Source of the DNA: Spiroplasma endosymbiont of Danaus chrysippus
GTDB lineage: Bacteria > Bacillota_I > Bacilli_A > Mycoplasmatales > VBWQ01
Length of the DNA stretch: 64,000 nt
NCBI RefSeq assembly: GCF_902809815.1
Contig: NZ_CADDIL010000001.1
Span: 104,159-168,158 of the forward strand
Direction: 5' to 3'
The notes under the pieces were generated by a model. It was not told the DNA's origin, searched no databases, and worked only from the letters and a program-made list of their open reading frames with translations. Made by a program: the position numbers and the translations under genes. Positions 46,249-56,335 of the stretch are shown piece after piece (position 1 is the first letter of the stretch; each line of letters starts with the position of its first letter).

Positions 46249-47091
46249 ATGCTTATCAATGATAATTTTTGATCTAGAGTATCAAAGGAAGAAAATAATT
46301 TCACAAAAAAAGAAAAAGTTCTTATTAACTATATTAATAAGAATAGTCAAAAAATGGATCAAGTTACTATTAGTTCTTTGGCTAAAGAAAATACTGTTGG
46401 TTATAGTGTTGTTTATAATTTAATTAAGAAATTGGGATTTAAAGGTTATCGTGAATTTATCATTAGTTTAGCTGCGCAAGAAACTACTTTCAAAGCTTTA
46501 AATCGTGAGTTTTTTGGTGATCGTAGTGTTTTAAAAGAACATTATAAAAAACTAATGGATTTAAATGATTCAACGATTAATTATGAGGAATTACAAAGAT
46601 TTATTAATTGAATAGATGATAATCGTAAAGCTTGTATTTATTTAGCAGGTATTGGTCATTCTGGTTTGGGTGCGGAGGATTTATCAAATAAATTATATCG
46701 GTTTGGTTTACGATCAATCTGTTTAAATAAAGATGATGATAGTATTTTAATGCATGCTTCTTTAATTATTCCAGAAGATGTAATAATTCTTTTCTCATTA
46801 TCAGGTAAAACCGCTACTATTGTTGAAGCAGCTAAACTTGCTAAAAAGAATAATGCTAAAATTGCAGTTGTTACATCACAAGATAAAACTGAATTAGTGA
46901 CTTATGCTGATTGAACATTTAATATTGTTTCTTCAGGACTTTATGAAGCACAAGAAATATTTATTTCTCCATTATTTGCTATTACTTATTTTAATGATTT
47001 AGTAACAAAATATTTATTAAAATCAAAGCATAAAGATTGATATTTAGAAAATAGAATTAAAACTAATAAAGTAATTAAAAAATTTAATTAA
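46249..47091 (+). CDS. MurR/RpiR-family transcriptional regulator
   Basis: This encodes 280 residues, with AAAAGGAG before ATG 46249. An N-terminal HTH (VTISSLAKENTVGYSVVYNLIKKLGF) precedes a linker and a SIS sugar-phosphate-binding domain (ACIYLAGIGHSGLGAEDLSNKLYRFG; FSLSGKTATIVEAAKLAKKNNAKIAVVTSQ). Such regulators sense phosphosugars. It lies 83 nt upstream of the fructose PTS gene on the same strand, so it probably controls fruA and perhaps manA. Confidence 0.88.
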
Positions 47092-47174
47092 TTTTTTAAA
47101 TAAAAAAACTGTTTTTTTTTAAAATAATAATTTAATATTATGTCATGAATATTTATTAAGTAAGGAGATGAAGT

Positions 47175-49283
47175 ATGTTGTCTAAACAAGATGATATTTT
47201 GACAGTAGAACACGTTTTTCTTGAATCTGATTGTAAAACACAAGCAGAAGCTTTTCAAGAAATAGCAACTTCTGCTAAAAAATTAGGTTTTTTGAAAAAA
47301 AATATTAGTGAAAAATCACTAGTTAATAGTTTTCTACAAAGAGAAGGAGAAGGAACTACTGGTTTTGGTGGTGGTGTTGCTGTGCCACATGCTCGTAATG
47401 AAGATATTGTTAAATCAGGAATTTTTATTATGCGTTTTAAACAGTCAGTTCCTTGGAAAGCACTAGATGAACAACCTGTTAAAGCAATTATTGCTTTAAT
47501 TGTGCCACTAAAAAGTGCTGGTAATGAGCACTTGGAAATTTTATCAAAAGTGGCACAAAGATTAACAAAACCGGAATTTCAATCAATATTATTTAATTCA
47601 AAAGATAAAAAAGTAATTATTCAATCACTAAATATTAATAATAAACCTAATGTTGAAACTAGTAGTAAAACTATTAGTGAAGATATGAAAGGTTCTTCAA
47701 AAAAAACTAAAAATATTATAGCAATTACTGCTTGTCCAGTTGGGGTAGCACATACTTATATTGCACAAGATAAATTAGAAATTGCTGCAAAAAATTTAGG
47801 CTATAATATTAAAGTTGAAACTCATGGTAGTATTGGTATTAAAGGTGCTTTTACAGCAAATGATATTGCCAATGCTGATTTAGTTATTATTGCAGTATCG
47901 GCCGGTGTTGCAGATTTAAAATTAGAACGTTTTAATAATAAACCATTATATAAAGTAGAAATTAGCAAAGTTATTAAAAATCCTGAAAGTATTGTTAATG
48001 ATGCTTTTGCTAACGCAAAACCTTATGAAATAAACAAGTCAGAATCGGGACAAAAAGCGGAAAAAGAAAATAAATCAAATGATTTATTTACTACTGATAA
48101 ACAGGGAATTATGAAACATATTATGGCTGCTGTTGGCTATATGGTTCCATTTGTTGTTTTTGGTGGAATTATGTTAGCATTATCAATTGGTATTGCTAAA
48201 GCAGTTTATGGTGCTGACTTTGATATTTCCAAGTTACCACATAATCATTTTCTTTATTTTATGAATCAAGTTGGAAGTATTGCTTTTACATTAATGATTC
48301 CAATTTTAGCTGGTTTTATCGCTAATTCAATTGCCGCAGGACGTGCTGCCTTGCTTCCGGCAATGGTAAGCGCATATGTTGCTAATACAGCAGGATTAGT
48401 TTATCCAATTGCTGGTTTAGAGCCAAAGGTTTCTGCTGGATTTTTAGGAGCATTATTAATTGGTCCAAGTGTTGGATATTTAGTAAGATGAATTATTACT
48501 TGAAAAGTACCAAAGACTATTGCTCCAATTATGCCAATTTTCTTTATTCCTATTGTAGTAACATTTTTAATTAGTTTAACTTTTATTTATGCAATTGGAG
48601 CTCCAATTGGTTGAATAATGGAACAATTTCAAAATGGGTTAACCCACATGCCACGTGAAGCAATGGCAGCAATTGGAATGTTGCTAGGAGCCATGATTGG
48701 ATTTGATATGGGTGGTCCAATTAACAAAGTTGCTTTTTTAGCAGCTTCAACAACGATAACTGCTGATCCTAGCTCACAATTATTTATGGGAGCAGTAGCT
48801 GCAGCTATTCCTGTTGCACCACTTGGAATGGGTTTAACAACTTTGATTTTTCGTAAATTCTTTAATGAAAGTGAACGTACATTAGGTTTAACAGCAATGT
48901 TAATGGGGTGTATTGGTATTTCTGAAGGTGCGATTCCTTTTGCAGTAAGAGATCCAAAACGTGCTATTATTAGTAATATTATTGGTAGTGCTGTTGCTGG
49001 TAGTATTGCTGGTGCTTTCTTATTAACTGATGCTGCTGGTCATGGTGGTCCTATTGTTGCTATCTTAGGTGCAGTTAGTTCAGTTAATTATGTGCTTTGG
49101 GTAAGTATTCTTTTATTCTTTTTAGCCATTATTGTTGGAAGTATTGTTACTTGTTTAGTATATGGTGGATTATTAATTATTCAATCACGTAATATTAAGG
49201 TTTTTAAATTAATGAATGAAAGAATCATGAAAATATTTAATAGTAAAAAATCTAAATCTAAAAATAGTAAAAATAAAGTTTAA
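47175..49283 (+). CDS. fruA: Fructose-specific PTS enzyme IIABC
   Basis: It imports fructose as fructose-1-phosphate. This encodes 702 residues with AAGGAG before ATG 47175. Domain order is EIIA (~1-150; the phospho-His is in GGGVAVPHARN), EIIB (~175-275; phospho-Cys in ITACPVGVAHTYIAQDKLE) and EIIC (~305-690, about nine membrane helices with GGIMLALSIGI, GFIANSIAAGRAALLPAM, GGPINKVAF and CIGISEGAIPFAVRDP). The C-terminus is Lys/Ser-rich. A fruK partner is not in the window. Confidence 0.96.
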
Positions 49284-49316
49284 TTGAACAAATAATCAAA
49301 GTTTAGGAGAGTGAAT

Positions 49317-50264
49317 ATGAATAATAGGACATCACAAATAATTTTTTTAAAACCTGCTTTTATTCGCAAATTATGAGGTAGTCAAAAATTAGCACACAAA
49401 TTTAATTTTGATTTACCTAAAAATACACCAATTGGTGAAGCGTGATTAGTTAGTGCTCATCCCAATGGAATGAGTTATGTTTTAAATGGCGAGTATAAAG
49501 GATTAAGTTTAGCAGAATTGTTTAAACAGCAACCTAGTTTATTTGCTAATCTTGATAGTTCAGGTAGTGTGATTAATAAAGAATATCCATTGTTAACAAA
49601 AATTTTAGACGCAAATGATAGTTTAAGCGTTCAAATTCACCCTGATGATAAATTCGCAGAAAAAAATCATCAATGTTTAGGAAAAACTGAATGTTGGTAT
49701 ATATTAGAATGTTTACCCAAAGGTAGAGTTATTTTGGGTCATAATGCTAAAACCAAAGATCAGTTTAATCAATGATTGGGAAAAGAACAATGACATAAAC
49801 TATTAAAATATATTCCAATTAAAAAAGATCAATTTATTTATGTTCCTTCTCTAAAAATTCATGGTTTATTGCCACATACTATGGTTTTTGAATTACAACA
49901 ATCATCAGATATTACATATCGTTTATATGATTATGATCGTAAAGATGAACTTGGTAATTTACGAAATTTGCATTTGAAAGAAGCATCAACTATTGTTTTA
50001 GCTCCTGATTTAAATAGTAGTGAAGCTAATGGTCATGATAATTATTTAGTTGATAACAAGTTTTTTAAGTTAATTAAATTAATTAATGAGGGAATTAAGC
50101 ATTATAGTTATCCTAATACTAGATGATTGCAAATCTCAGTATTGGATGGTAATGGTATAATTGATGATACTAGTATTAAAAAAGGTGACTCATTTATTTT
50201 ACCAAATGGTTATACTGATTTTTGTTTAAGTGGTAATATGTTGTTGATGGTTGCATATTGCTAA
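49317..50264 (+). CDS. manA: Mannose-6-phosphate isomerase (type I, short form)
   Basis: It interconverts mannose-6-P and fructose-6-P. This encodes 315 residues from ATG 49317, with TTAGGAGAG upstream. Zinc-site motifs are present: SVQIHPDD (Q-x-H), GKTECWYIL (Glu) and KIHGLLPHTMVFELQQSSDITYRLYDYDR (His and the catalytic Arg region). The cupin-type C-terminal domain ends in KKGDSFILPNGY. Length matches the Firmicute ManA class. It is 33 nt downstream of fruA and likely cotranscribed. Confidence 0.93.
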
Positions 50265-50273
50265 TAAATTGTT

Positions 50274-50325
50274 TTATTTATAAATGAAAAATAGACTCAT
50301 GAGTCTATTTTTCATTTATAAATAA
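50274..50325. terminator. 52-bp perfect palindrome after manA
   Basis: The 26-bp arms (50274-50299, 50300-50325) are fully complementary with no spacer; the core is GACTCATGAGTC. It lies between manA and a converging broken gene and is probably a bidirectional terminator. Confidence 0.8.
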
Positions 50326-50328
50326 TTA

Positions 50329-50636
50329 TTATAGTTTTTTTAATGCTTGTTCCAAATCATTTCACAAATCTTCAACATATTCAATACCAATTGAAAGACG
50401 AACAAGACCTTCTGAAATATTTGCATCTGCTAATTCTTGTGCATTATAAGTAGAATGTGTCATTGAAGCAGGATGTTCAATCAATGACTCAACTCCACCT
50501 AAAGAAACTGCCAAAATTATTAATTTTAAATTATTTAATAGTTTGATTCCTCCATCATATCCACATTTTAATTCGAAACTAATCATTGCTCCTGGTAATT
50601 TCATTTGTTGTTCATAAAGTACTTGTTCTGTGCTAC
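50329..50636 (-). pseudogene. C-terminal fragment of Cys/Met-metabolism PLP enzyme
   Basis: The last ~100 residues of a cystathionine gamma-synthase/lyase or methionine gamma-lyase-type protein: GAMISFELKCGYDGGIK, LKLIILAVSLGGVESLIEHPASMTHSTY and GLVRLSIGIEYVEDLWNDLEQAL. The family is normally ~380 residues. The fragment ends at IS3 copy B, and no matching N-terminal sequence is found on the far side of the IS, so the front three quarters are deleted or moved. Confidence 0.85.
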
Positions 50637-51757
50637 TTAGCCCTTTTTACTAGAGCATTAATTTAAAAAAACTTGAATGTATTCGAAAAACAATTGTGTT
50701 ATACAATTAACACTAATTTTGACATGAAAGGATTGTTAATAATGGATAAAATTAAACAAATAGCATTAGTAATTAACAAGTTAAATATCAAACAAAAAAT
50801 TCAAATTATTGATGATAGCAAAAACCAATATTCAATTAGATATCTTTGCCAACATCTTCAACTAAACCGATCAACATATTATTTTGTAAAAAACAAACAA
50901 AACCCTATTAAAAAAGAAAAAAATCAAATTAGTAATTGTACACATAAATATCAAGAATTATGCCAACTTTTACTTGAATTTCATTTTACAAGAAAAGGAC
51001 AAATTTATGGCTATTTACGAATTTTTTCAGCATTTAAAGAATGATTAAAACAATACAAACATATTATTTTAAATCTAGAATTATCAACAAAACAAATGCG
51101 AAAAATTATGAAAGATCACAATCTTCAAGGATTAAAACAAACTAAAAATAACTATCCTAAAAACAAAAAAAATCCAAATAAGTGAATACCTACAATGGAT
51201 AAAGTAAACAAAGATTATAAAAGTACAACCTCTTCAAATCAAATTTGATCAATGGACACTAAACAAATAAATACTAAAGAAGGTTGATTATATCTTTTTG
51301 TAATTATTGATTTTTATTCAAATAATATTGTAAGCTATAATACATGTTCAAACAAATCCTATCAAGATTTAATCCTTCCTGCACTTGAAAAAATAAATCA
51401 ACAATTCTCTTGAAACCAAGTAAAAAACGTTATTTTACACTCAGATAACGCCAACGAATTTTATTGTCAAGACATCACAAATTGAGCTGCTGATAAGCAA
51501 ATAATTTTAAGCAAAAAACAACCTTATGATATTGGTGGCAATGTAATATCTGAAAACTGATTTTCTCATTTATCTCAAGAATGACTACCTAAAGGTTCAA
51601 ATCAATATTTTTCTCTCAATGAAGCTATAAATGATGTAAACCAATATATTATGTTTTATAATTACGAAAGAATACATTCTAAATTTCTAAAACCACCAAT
51701 TTCACAAATAAAAATTTAAAACTGTCTATCCAAAAGTGGTCCAGTATTTAGGGCTAA
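50637..51757 (+). mobile_element. IS3-family-like element, copy B
   Basis: About 1121 bp between TTAGCCC inverted ends, in plus orientation. It differs from copies A and C by one A in a homopolymer before the transposase. No direct repeat flanks it, and it borders the truncated PLP-enzyme gene. The flank 51758-52009 holds only A+T-rich sequence and a weak hairpin AATGATATT/AATATCATT near 51869. Confidence 0.85.
50742..51719 (+). CDS. IS3-family transposase (OrfB-type)
   Basis: The 325-residue product appears the same as in copies A and C; visible differences lie before the chosen ATG. AAAGGA is upstream and the DDE residues are intact. Confidence 0.9.
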
Positions 51758-52009
51758 CCACCGAATGTATTTTATTATTGTTTTAAGTATAAAATATTTA
51801 GAATTTTGAGAAAAGTGTGAAATTGTAGTAAGAATATTAAATTGGAAAGTGTAGTAATGTATCATTAAAAATGATATTAATTTATTTTACAATATCATTA
51901 TTATATGAATAAAACTTTTTAAATTTTAAAGTACTTTTTCTAAATAAATCTTGATTTAATTTTATATTCAAAAGTTTACATATGCAATAAAAAAATAAAA
52001 TTAGAGAAA

Positions 52010-52390
52010 TTATTTTAAATAGGCAATTGCTTCAATTTCAATTAATGCATCTTTAGGAATTCTAGCAACTTGAACTGCTGCTCTTGCTGGAGCATGTGCA
52101 CCAAATATTTCTCCATAAACTTTATTCATTTCAACAAAGTGATTTAAGTCTTTTAAGAAAATATTAACTTTTACAATATTATTTAAAGTAATATTAGCAG
52201 CTTCACAAATTGCTTTAATATTTAATAAACTTTGCTTAGTTTGTGAAGAAATGTCAGTGCCAATAAATTCACCAGTTTTACTATTAATTGGTAATTGCCC
52301 AGAAATATATAAAAAATCACCTGCAATTATTGCTTGACTATATGGCCCAATGGCAGCAGGAGCATTAGGAGTATGAATAATATTTTTCAT
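52010..52390 (-). CDS. ridA: RidA family enamine/imine deaminase
   Basis: It hydrolyses reactive 2-aminoacrylate and related imines released by PLP enzymes. The 126 residues show the full family pattern: [62 protein letters not shown], and [25 protein letters not shown] with the conserved Arg and Glu. AGAAAGAGTGA precedes ATG 52390. Retained although the neighbouring PLP-enzyme gene is broken. Confidence 0.95.
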   Translation of the reverse strand: MKNIIHTPNAPAAIGPYSQAIIAGDFLYISGQLPINSKTGEFIGTDISSQTKQSLLNIKAICEAANITLNNIVKVNIFLKDLNHFVEMNKVYGEIFGAHAPARAAVQVARIPKDALIEIEAIAYLK

Positions 52391-52896
52391 AGTTTATCAC
52401 TCTTTCTAAAATTATTATGTTTTGTATCATTAAATATATTAGTAAAAATGTAGCGTTATTTTTAAGTTATTTAGGTGGTATTAAATAATTAATAGTAATA
52501 TAAAATTAGCATCATTAATTATTAAAACTTGAACAACTATAAATATATTTTACATGATTTTCTTTTCTTTTTTTTAATTAATTATTTTTCACTTTAATAA
52601 TTTTTTTCATTTTAATTTTAATTAAATATTTATTTAATATTTTATTATCAGTATTGAAAATTAAATTTTATTTTTATTTTTTAACCTTTATAAGTGTAAA
52701 AAAAATATTATTAAAGTAATTTTATCATTTTTTTAGAAAAAAAATATATTTTATGGTTCACTTTATAAAATGTTACTATATAATTTGATTACAGACCAGT
52801 AACATTTTTAAATTGGTTTGAAGATAACGTAGTTATAATAATATCTATAATAGACATTATAATTATAATTCTTAAAACATTAGGAGGAAATCTTTT
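52391..52896. other. Long A+T-rich intergenic region with hup promoter
   Basis: No supportable gene. Divergent ridA and hup promoters must lie here. Before hup, TATAAT boxes occur at about 52836 and 52849, with a weak TTGGTT about 15-16 nt before the first. The middle is poly-A/T without clear repeats. Confidence 0.4.
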
Positions 52897-53211
52897 ATGG
52901 CAAAAAGTAATTCTAAAACAAAGACAGAAATTATTAAGATAGTGGCGCAAAAGTCTGACGTCACAATTGCCTTAGCGACTAATATTATTGATTTATTTTT
53001 TGAAGAGATAAAATTTGAAGTTGCAAATGGTGGTAAAATTAATATACCAAAATTTGGAATATTTGAAACTATTATTCGTGAAGCAAGAACAGGTCGTAAT
53101 CCCCAAACTGGTGAATCTATTGTAATTAGTGCTTCTAAAGCACCTAAATTTAAAGCTAGTTCTGAATTTAAAAAACATACTAATCAACAAACAGAAACTT
53201 TAGCTTCTTAA
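52897..53211 (+). CDS. hup: HU-family DNA-binding protein
   Basis: A histone-like protein that bends DNA and compacts the nucleoid. The 104 residues have TTAGGAGGAAATC before ATG 52897. The helical half is followed by the beta-arm signature: INIPKFGIFETIIREARTGRNPQTGESIVISASKAPKFKASSEFKK. The arm Arg/Asn/Pro residues that intercalate DNA are kept. A Gln/Thr-rich 10-residue tail extends beyond the usual ~90-residue HU. Confidence 0.95.
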   Translation: MAKSNSKTKTEIIKIVAQKSDVTIALATNIIDLFFEEIKFEVANGGKINIPKFGIFETIIREARTGRNPQTGESIVISASKAPKFKASSEFKKHTNQQTETLAS

Positions 53212-53236
53212 ATTAAAAATTTTAAAAAATCAAGAT

Positions 53237-53272
53237 AAAATGGATATATAATTTCTAATTTATATCCATTTT
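53237..53272. terminator. Terminator between hup and recU
   Basis: A 12-bp stem AAAATGGATATA (53237-53248 with 53261-53272). It lies 3 nt from the recU stop, serving both converging genes. Confidence 0.8.
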
Positions 53273-53275
53273 GTT

Positions 53276-53668
53276 CTATTTTTTTATATGTCAGTGCTTT
53301 TTTTGAACTTTTAAAAATTTTAATTTTTCTCAAAAAACTAAGAAAAAGGCATTATGTTGTGAAAAATAAATAATAACAAAACTAATAGCATTAAGATAAA
53401 AAGCATTTTCTAAGTATTCAAGTTGATGTTTTTTAAAATTATTTCATGGTAATGTTAAAGACTTAGTACTTTTTGCTTCAAAACACAAATATTTACCATG
53501 ATAAACTCCATGATAATCAACATTACTTTTTTCTTTAAAAATTTTATTGTTTTGATATAAAATTGGTGGATTTTGTTTAAAAATTAGTGCTTGTTTTTCA
53601 TTATTTATAATTTCAATAGTATAATTAATTATAGTTTCAAGAAACATTCCACGGTTAGCATAAAACAT
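53276..53668 (-). CDS. recU: Holliday junction resolvase RecU
   Basis: The 130 residues from ATG 53668 have AAGGGGG upstream. Nuclease features are NRGMFLETIINYT (start), KSNVDYHGVYHGKYLCFEAKSTKS (Asp and E-A-K active site) and PWNNFKKHQLEYL, then FVIIYFSQHNAFFLVFW. It cuts four-way junctions during recombination and chromosome segregation. It is shorter than the ~170-200-residue norm, lacking N-terminal extension and the end. It remains apparently intact although recA in this window is not. Confidence 0.88.
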
Positions 53669-53744
53669 TATTTTAATTCCCCCTTACATATAGAATATTA
53701 CTAACTTTGGAATAGTTTTCCTTTTAATTAAAGGAGGTATAAAT

Positions 53745-54062
53745 ATGAATATTTGTAAAAAGGATATTATAGATAAAGAATTTACTGTTGATTATAAAGG
53801 CTATGATTCTAAAGAAGTAGATTTATTTCTTGATTTAGTTGCTACTAATTATGAAATACTAGAAGAATTTGTAAATAAACTAAAAAAGCAAAATGTAATT
53901 TTAGAAAATAATAATTACAAGTTACTTAAAGAAATTGATATTTTAAAAACACAAATTTTAGTTTTAAAACAAGAAAAACAAAAATTAGAAGAAAAAGGTG
54001 TAGAAAATGTTGATATTATTACGAGATTAAGCAAATTAGAAAGTATTGTACATGAAGAATAA
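53745..54062 (+). CDS. gpsB: GpsB/DivIVA-family cell division protein
   Basis: The 105 residues have AAAGGAGG before ATG 53745. The N-terminal membrane-curvature-sensing part has DIIDKEFTVDYKGYDSKEVDLFLDLV, followed by a long coiled coil (NYEILEEFVNKLKKQNVILE). GpsB/DivIVA proteins mark curved membrane and the division site. The recU-gpsB-rnpB order is the usual Firmicute arrangement. The rnpB -35 box lies inside its 3' end. Confidence 0.88.
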   Translation: MNICKKDIIDKEFTVDYKGYDSKEVDLFLDLVATNYEILEEFVNKLKKQNVILENNNYKLLKEIDILKTQILVLKQEKQKLEEKGVENVDIITRLSKLESIVHEE

Positions 54063-54074
54063 ATATGTTATAAT
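54046..54074 (+). promoter_or_regulatory. rnpB promoter, overlapping gpsB 3' end
   Basis: TTGTAC (54046-54051), a 17-nt spacer and TATAAT (54069-54074) give a start near 54081, where the predicted RNA begins. The -35 lies within the last codons of gpsB. Confidence 0.75.
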
Positions 54075-54080
54075 TTTTTT

Positions 54081-54453
54081 CTAAAAGAATAAAAAATGAG
54101 CTAATCGCTGCATTAGTATGTAGAGGAAAGTCCACGCTCGCACTTTCTGTGATGAAAGTAATGTTTGTGTTAGAGAAAACAATAACTCTAAGCAGTAATT
54201 CTGACGGCTGACAAAAACCTAAGTTTTTTATTAAATAAGGTTCTAGTCTATAAAAGTGTCATAGAGACGAGTTTTAAGGAAACTTAAAAGCTGGAACGAG
54301 ATAAACCCCACAAGCGAGAAACCCAAATTTAGGTAGGGGCATTGGTTTATTAGAAATGAATAATAAACCGAACTATTGTTTACAATAGTAGATAAATGGT
54401 TAGCACTTGCAAGAAGCAAGAACAGAACGTGGCTTATGATTTTTTTATTCTTT
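54081..54453 (+). ncRNA. rnpB: RNase P RNA
   Basis: About 370 nt. Conserved CR I GTAGAGGAAAGTCCACGCTCGCAC near 54119 (in two halves), the CR IV/V-type AAACCCAAATT and GAACAG..GTGGCTTAT ends, and a 5'-3' P1 helix (AAAGAATAAAAAAT with ATTTTTTTATTCTTT) identify it. The layout looks like the type B RNA of Bacillus and relatives. The 3' T-run serves as terminator. Confidence 0.92.
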
Positions 54454-54489
54454 TTTTGTATTGTAAATTATTTGATTGAAGGTTTAAAA

Positions 54490-54959
54490 ATGACTGAACT
54501 TTTACTTTTATTAGATAAATTTAATTTTAGAATTAGTTGTTGTGAAAGTATTACTGGTGGACTTTTTGTTCAAGAGATTACTAGTATTGTTGGTGCTTCT
54601 AAATATTTTAGTGGTGGTTTTATAGCGTATACTAATGAATCAAAAATCAATATTGTTAAAATTAAAAAAACAACCATTGAAAAAATATGGTGTAATAAAA
54701 TAAGTAAACAATGTGCTATAGAAATGGCTTTAAATACACAAAAAATTTTAAAAACAAATATTGCTATTAGTTTTACTGGAAATGTAGGACCTAATGCTTT
54801 AGAAAATAAACCAGTTGGTTTAGTATATGTAGGTATATTGTTATCAATGATAATGTTTGATGTGAAGTGTTAAATATTTCAGGTAATAGAAACGAAATTA
54901 GATCAACTATAGTAGCAAAAGCAGTAGTTATTTTAAAAAAAATTTTATTAAGTTTTTAA
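54490..54959 (+). pseudogene. CinA C-terminal (PncC-type) amidohydrolase, frameshifted
   Basis: It starts at ATG 54490 just after rnpB. The family pattern is clear: ISCCESITGGLFVQEITSIVGASKYFSGGFIAYTNE, then ISKQCAIEMA, IAISFTGNVGPNALENKPVGLVYVGI. Shortly after, the frame diverges and stops at 54873, while another frame continues with EVLNISGNRNEIRSTIVAKAV and ends at TAA 54959. A lesion at about 54836-54862 explains both. Full product would be ~155 residues. NMN deamidase is the known activity of this domain. It is next to recA, as in many Firmicutes. Confidence 0.8.
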
Positions 54960-55012
54960 AATTTAAAAAGGAATTATCTTACAGAGTTATTAATATTTTC
55001 TAGGGTGATTTT

Positions 55013-55213
55013 ATGGAAATAAATATTAAAGAAAAAGAGCAATTATTAGAAAAGGCCATTAAGCAAATTGAAAAAGAATTTGGCAAAGGTGCTATTATGT
55101 TACTAAGTGATAGTAGTATTGGCGATATTGAAGTTATTAGTTCAGGAAGTATATTATTAGATGATATTTTAGGTGTTAAAGGTTTTCCAAAAGGTCGTAT
55201 TGCTACTTGCTAC
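55013..55213 (+). pseudogene. recA: recA, only first ~61 codons remain
   Basis: ATG 55013 starts a normal RecA N-terminus: EKAIKQIEKEFGKGAIMLL, SSGSILLDDILGVKGFPKGRI. At the codon after GRI, where EIYGPESSGKTT (Walker A) should follow, the sequence passes into IS3 copy C. Nothing of the ATPase core, L1/L2 loops or C-terminus follows; beyond the IS lies rny. The fused frame adds about 14 IS-encoded residues and stops at 55243. RecA function is certainly lost unless another copy exists elsewhere. Confidence 0.93.
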
Positions 55214-56335
55214 TTAGCCCTTTTTACTAGAGCATTAATTTAAAAAAAACTTGAATGTATTCGAAAAACAATTGTGTTATACAATTAACACTAATTTTGA
55301 CATGAAAGAATTTTTAATAATGGATAAAATTAAACAAATAGCATTAGTAATTAACAAGTTAAATATCAAACAAAAAATTCAAATTATTGATGATAGCAAA
55401 AACCAATATTCAATTAGATATCTTTGCCAACATCTTCAACTAAACCGATCAACATATTATTTTGTAAAAAACAAACAAAACCCTATTAAAAAAGAAAAAA
55501 ATCAAATTAGTAATTGTACACATAAATATCAAGAATTATGCCAACTTTTACTTGAATTTCATTTTACAAGAAAAGGACAAATTTATGGCTATTTACGAAT
55601 TTTTTCAGCATTTAAAGAATGATTAAAACAATACAAACATATTATTTTAAATCTAGAATTATCAACAAAACAAATGCGAAAAATTATGAAAGATCACAAT
55701 CTTCAAGGATTAAAACAAACTAAAAATAACTATCCTAAAAACAAAAAAAATCCAAATAAGTGAATACCTACAATGGATAAAGTAAACAAAGATTATAAAA
55801 GTACAACCTCTTCAAATCAAATTTGATCAATGGACACTAAACAAATAAATACTAAAGAAGGTTGATTATATCTTTTTGTAATTATTGATTTTTATTCAAA
55901 TAATATTGTAAGCTATAATACATGTTCAAACAAATCCTATCAAGATTTAATCCTTCCTGCACTTGAAAAAATAAATCAACAATTCTCTTGAAACCAAGTA
56001 AAAAACGTTATTTTACACTCAGATAACGCCAACGAATTTTATTGTCAAGACATCACAAATTGAGCTGCTGATAAGCAAATAATTTTAAGCAAAAAACAAC
56101 CTTATGATATTGGTGGCAATGTAATATCTGAAAACTGATTTTCTCATTTATCTCAAGAATGACTACCTAAAGGTTCAAATCAATATTTTTCTCTCAATGA
56201 AGCTATAAATGATGTAAACCAATATATTATGTTTTATAATTACGAAAGAATACATTCTAAATTTCTAAAACCACCAATTTCACAAATAAAAATTTAAAAC
56301 TGTCTATCCAAAAGTGGTCCAGTATTTAGGGCTAA
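55214..56335 (+). mobile_element. IS3-family-like element, copy C
   Basis: About 1122 bp between TTAGCCC inverted ends, in plus orientation. It sits between the recA fragment and rny, with no direct repeats and with the rest of recA plus the rny start missing. The left flank CTACTTGCTAC is shared with copy A, suggesting that the true left end is a few bases further out. Confidence 0.85.
55320..56297 (+). CDS. IS3-family transposase (OrfB-type)
   Basis: The 325-residue product appears the same as in copies A and B from ATG 55320; the DDE core is intact. Its stop lies 17 nt before the GTG that opens the rny frame. Confidence 0.9.

Noticed and set aside
52993-53190. Minus-strand ORF opposite hup
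   Set aside because: Antisense shadow of HU.
54376-54489. N-terminal extension of the cinA-like frame
   Set aside because: It runs through the RNase P RNA; the ATG at 54490 matches the family start.
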